A stretch of 64,000 nt of DNA from contig NZ_QJJZ01000001.1 in NCBI RefSeq assembly GCF_003201775.1, forward strand, positions 133,233 to 197,232, given 5' to 3'. This DNA comes from Arenibacter sp. ARW7G5Y1. GTDB taxonomy: Bacteria; Bacteroidota; Bacteroidia; Flavobacteriales; Flavobacteriaceae. Position numbers and translations under genes: made by a program. Within the stretch, counting starts at the first letter, position 1; every line of letters begins with the position of its first letter. Shown one piece after another: positions 62,991 through 64,000 of the stretch. The notes beneath the pieces are model-generated. The model saw only the letters and a program-made list of their open reading frames with translations. It was not told where the DNA came from and searched no databases.

Positions 62991-64000
62991 ATGAGCGAAG
63001 CCAGTATTGTACTAAAAAGCACCTTGTTTTCGGCTATTTCGGGCAACTTGCATAGCGTTTTTACCAAGGAATTATTGCTTAAAACAATAGTATTTGTGAT
63101 CATATCGGGTTCATTTTGGTCCTGTGCCAAAAAAGACCGTGAAAATTCCCCCTTAGTAAAGCATGTTGTAGTTATTGGTTTTGACGGACTAAGTCCCGAT
63201 GGATTGAATAAAGCAACTACTCCAACCTTTGATGGGATAATAAGTGAAGGGGCATCCAGCATGCACGCCAGGGCGGTGTTGCCAACCAGCTCCAGCACCA
63301 ACTGGGCTTCCATGATTATGGGTGCGGGTCCGGAGCAGCATGGGATTACTTCCAATAGCTGGGAGAAAAACAATTTTATACTGCCGGCAATTACCCAAAG
63401 TGAAGACTTCCTTTTCCCTACTATTTTTCAATTGATCAACGACAATCGGGAAGATGCAGAAATTGGAGCTATTTATCATTGGACCGGATTTGGGCGCTTA
63501 TTTGAAAAAGGGGCTGTGGATTATGACATAAACCCTGAAAATGAAGATAAAACTGCAGCCTTGGCCAGTGCCTATATTAAGGATAAAAAACCAACCTTCA
63601 CATTTATCCACTTTGATCATGTGGATCATGGTGGACACGAATATGGCCATGGAAGTCCTGAATATTACAAATCCGTGGAAAAAGCGGATGAATTGCTTGC
63701 TGAAGTAATGGAAGCTATAAAGGCATCTGGAATGGCAGATGAAACCTTGGTTATCATAAGTGCAGATCACGGAGGATTAGGGAAAGGCCATGGAGGCGAA
63801 TCTTTGGGGGAAATAGAAATCCCTTTTATCCTATGGGGGAAATCGGTCAAGAAGAACCATGTACTTAAATACCCGGTCTACCAATATGACAATGCTGCAA
63901 CGGTCGCATTTGCTTTGGGGATAAAAAGGCCTATGGCCTGGATAGGCAAACCCGTAAAGAATGCTTTTGAGGGATATGATCTTAGAGATGATTATCCAAT
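62991..64000 (+). CDS. Type I phosphodiesterase / alkaline-phosphatase family lipoprotein, 3' truncated
   Basis: The frame opens with ATG 62991 and is open to the end of the window (336 residues visible). A hydrophobic stretch ends in GSFWSC (lipobox, Cys near residue 45), which is late for a signal peptide, so a TTG a few codons upstream of LLKTIV may be the true start. The phosphodiesterase domain shows VVIGFDGLSPDGLNKATTPT (metal Asp and nucleophile region), LPTSSSTNWASMIMGAGPEQ, FDHVDHGGHEYGHG and SADHGGLGKGHGG, all with the expected Asp/His ligands. The enzyme should hydrolyse a phosphodiester or phosphate ester outside the cell. It follows the SusC/SusD pair by a 302-base spacer. Confidence 0.88.
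   Translation, partial: MSEASIVLKSTLFSAISGNLHSVFTKELLLKTIVFVIISGSFWSCAKKDRENSPLVKHVVVIGFDGLSPDGLNKATTPTFDGIISEGASSMHARAVLPTSSSTNWASMIMGAGPEQHGITSNSWEKNNFILPAITQSEDFLFPTIFQLINDNREDAEIGAIYHWTGFGRLFEKGAVDYDINPENEDKTAALASAYIKDKKPTFTFIHFDHVDHGGHEYGHGSPEYYKSVEKADELLAEVMEAIKASGMADETLVIISADHGGLGKGHGGESLGEIEIPFILWGKSVKKNHVLKYPVYQYDNAATVAFALGIKRPMAWIGKPVKNAFEGYDLRDDYP

Noticed and set aside
1..64000. CRISPR arrays, tRNA, rRNA, transposases, integrases, phage genes
   Set aside because: None found on reading both strands: no regularly spaced repeats, no cloverleaf-like segment, and no coding region with transposase or integrase motifs.

Overview
The window comes from a member of the Bacteroidota, most likely a marine Flavobacteriaceae species. 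The evidence is three SusC/SusD-type outer-membrane uptake pairs, an ECF sigma/FecR pair, many lipoproteins with a short N-terminal lipobox, weak or absent Shine-Dalgarno sequences, AT-rich spacers, and Bacteroidota-specific domain families (DUF5690, DUF4998, DUF5000, the SusD-like_2 type of SusD). No rRNA, tRNA, CRISPR array, transposase, integrase or phage gene was seen. Coding density is high and most genes lie in short-spaced co-directional runs.

Layout. (1) 1-10017, plus strand: the 3' part of a LOG-family gene, a sulfide:quinone-oxidoreductase-like flavoprotein, a 45-residue peptide, a DUF2202 lipoprotein, a TolC/adaptor/RND efflux operon, a P-II-like small protein and a DUF2892 membrane protein. 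Three similar GTAAC-N4-GTTAC-type sites precede the flavoprotein, the DUF2202 gene and the efflux operon. (2) 10267-27440: a minus-strand SusC/SusD pair divergent from a plus-strand catabolic operon. That operon has a sodium symporter with two micro-membrane proteins, a GH2 exo-glucosaminidase-like enzyme, a BNR propeller, a DegT aminotransferase, a GDPD, a metallophosphoesterase, a Gfo/Idh/MocA oxidoreductase and a HAD phosphatase. (3) 27441-34827: a palindrome-rich spacer, then a PSCyt/DUF1549/DUF1553, DUF1501, beta-propeller and DUF2231-cytochrome-LRR cluster. Two of its genes are broken, one by an in-frame stop and one by a frameshift at a G7 tract.

(4) 34924-45500: an ECF sigma factor divergent from a FecR anti-sigma factor, followed by an STN-bearing SusC, its SusD and two surface lipoproteins. 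The second lipoprotein carries a tandem duplication of a discoidin-like domain. (5) 45919-52981: an LLM flavin oxidoreductase, a CBM9-like lipoprotein, a cytochrome-c-fused sorbosone-dehydrogenase-like enzyme, and then an amidohydrolase/deacetylase, a SelA-like PLP enzyme and a RidA homologue. The last five genes all appear to carry export signals (lipobox, Sec or Tat). I read this as a candidate periplasmic route that oxidises, deacetylates and deaminates an amino sugar or its aldonate; this is inference. (6) 53224-56362: an HMA-AraC fusion regulator and a copper P-type ATPase. (7) 56527-64000: a DUF5690 transporter-like protein, a third SusC/SusD pair with a perfect terminator hairpin, and a 3'-truncated type I phosphodiesterase.

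Together the window shows uptake and breakdown of complex glycans, probably amino-sugar-containing and phosphorylated, interspersed with sulfide and copper stress modules. The strongest lead is the fully exported deacetylase, PLP-lyase and RidA module at 49850-52981. The next are the shared operator-like motif at 659/2621/3353 and the two lesions in the PSCyt/DUF1501 cluster.
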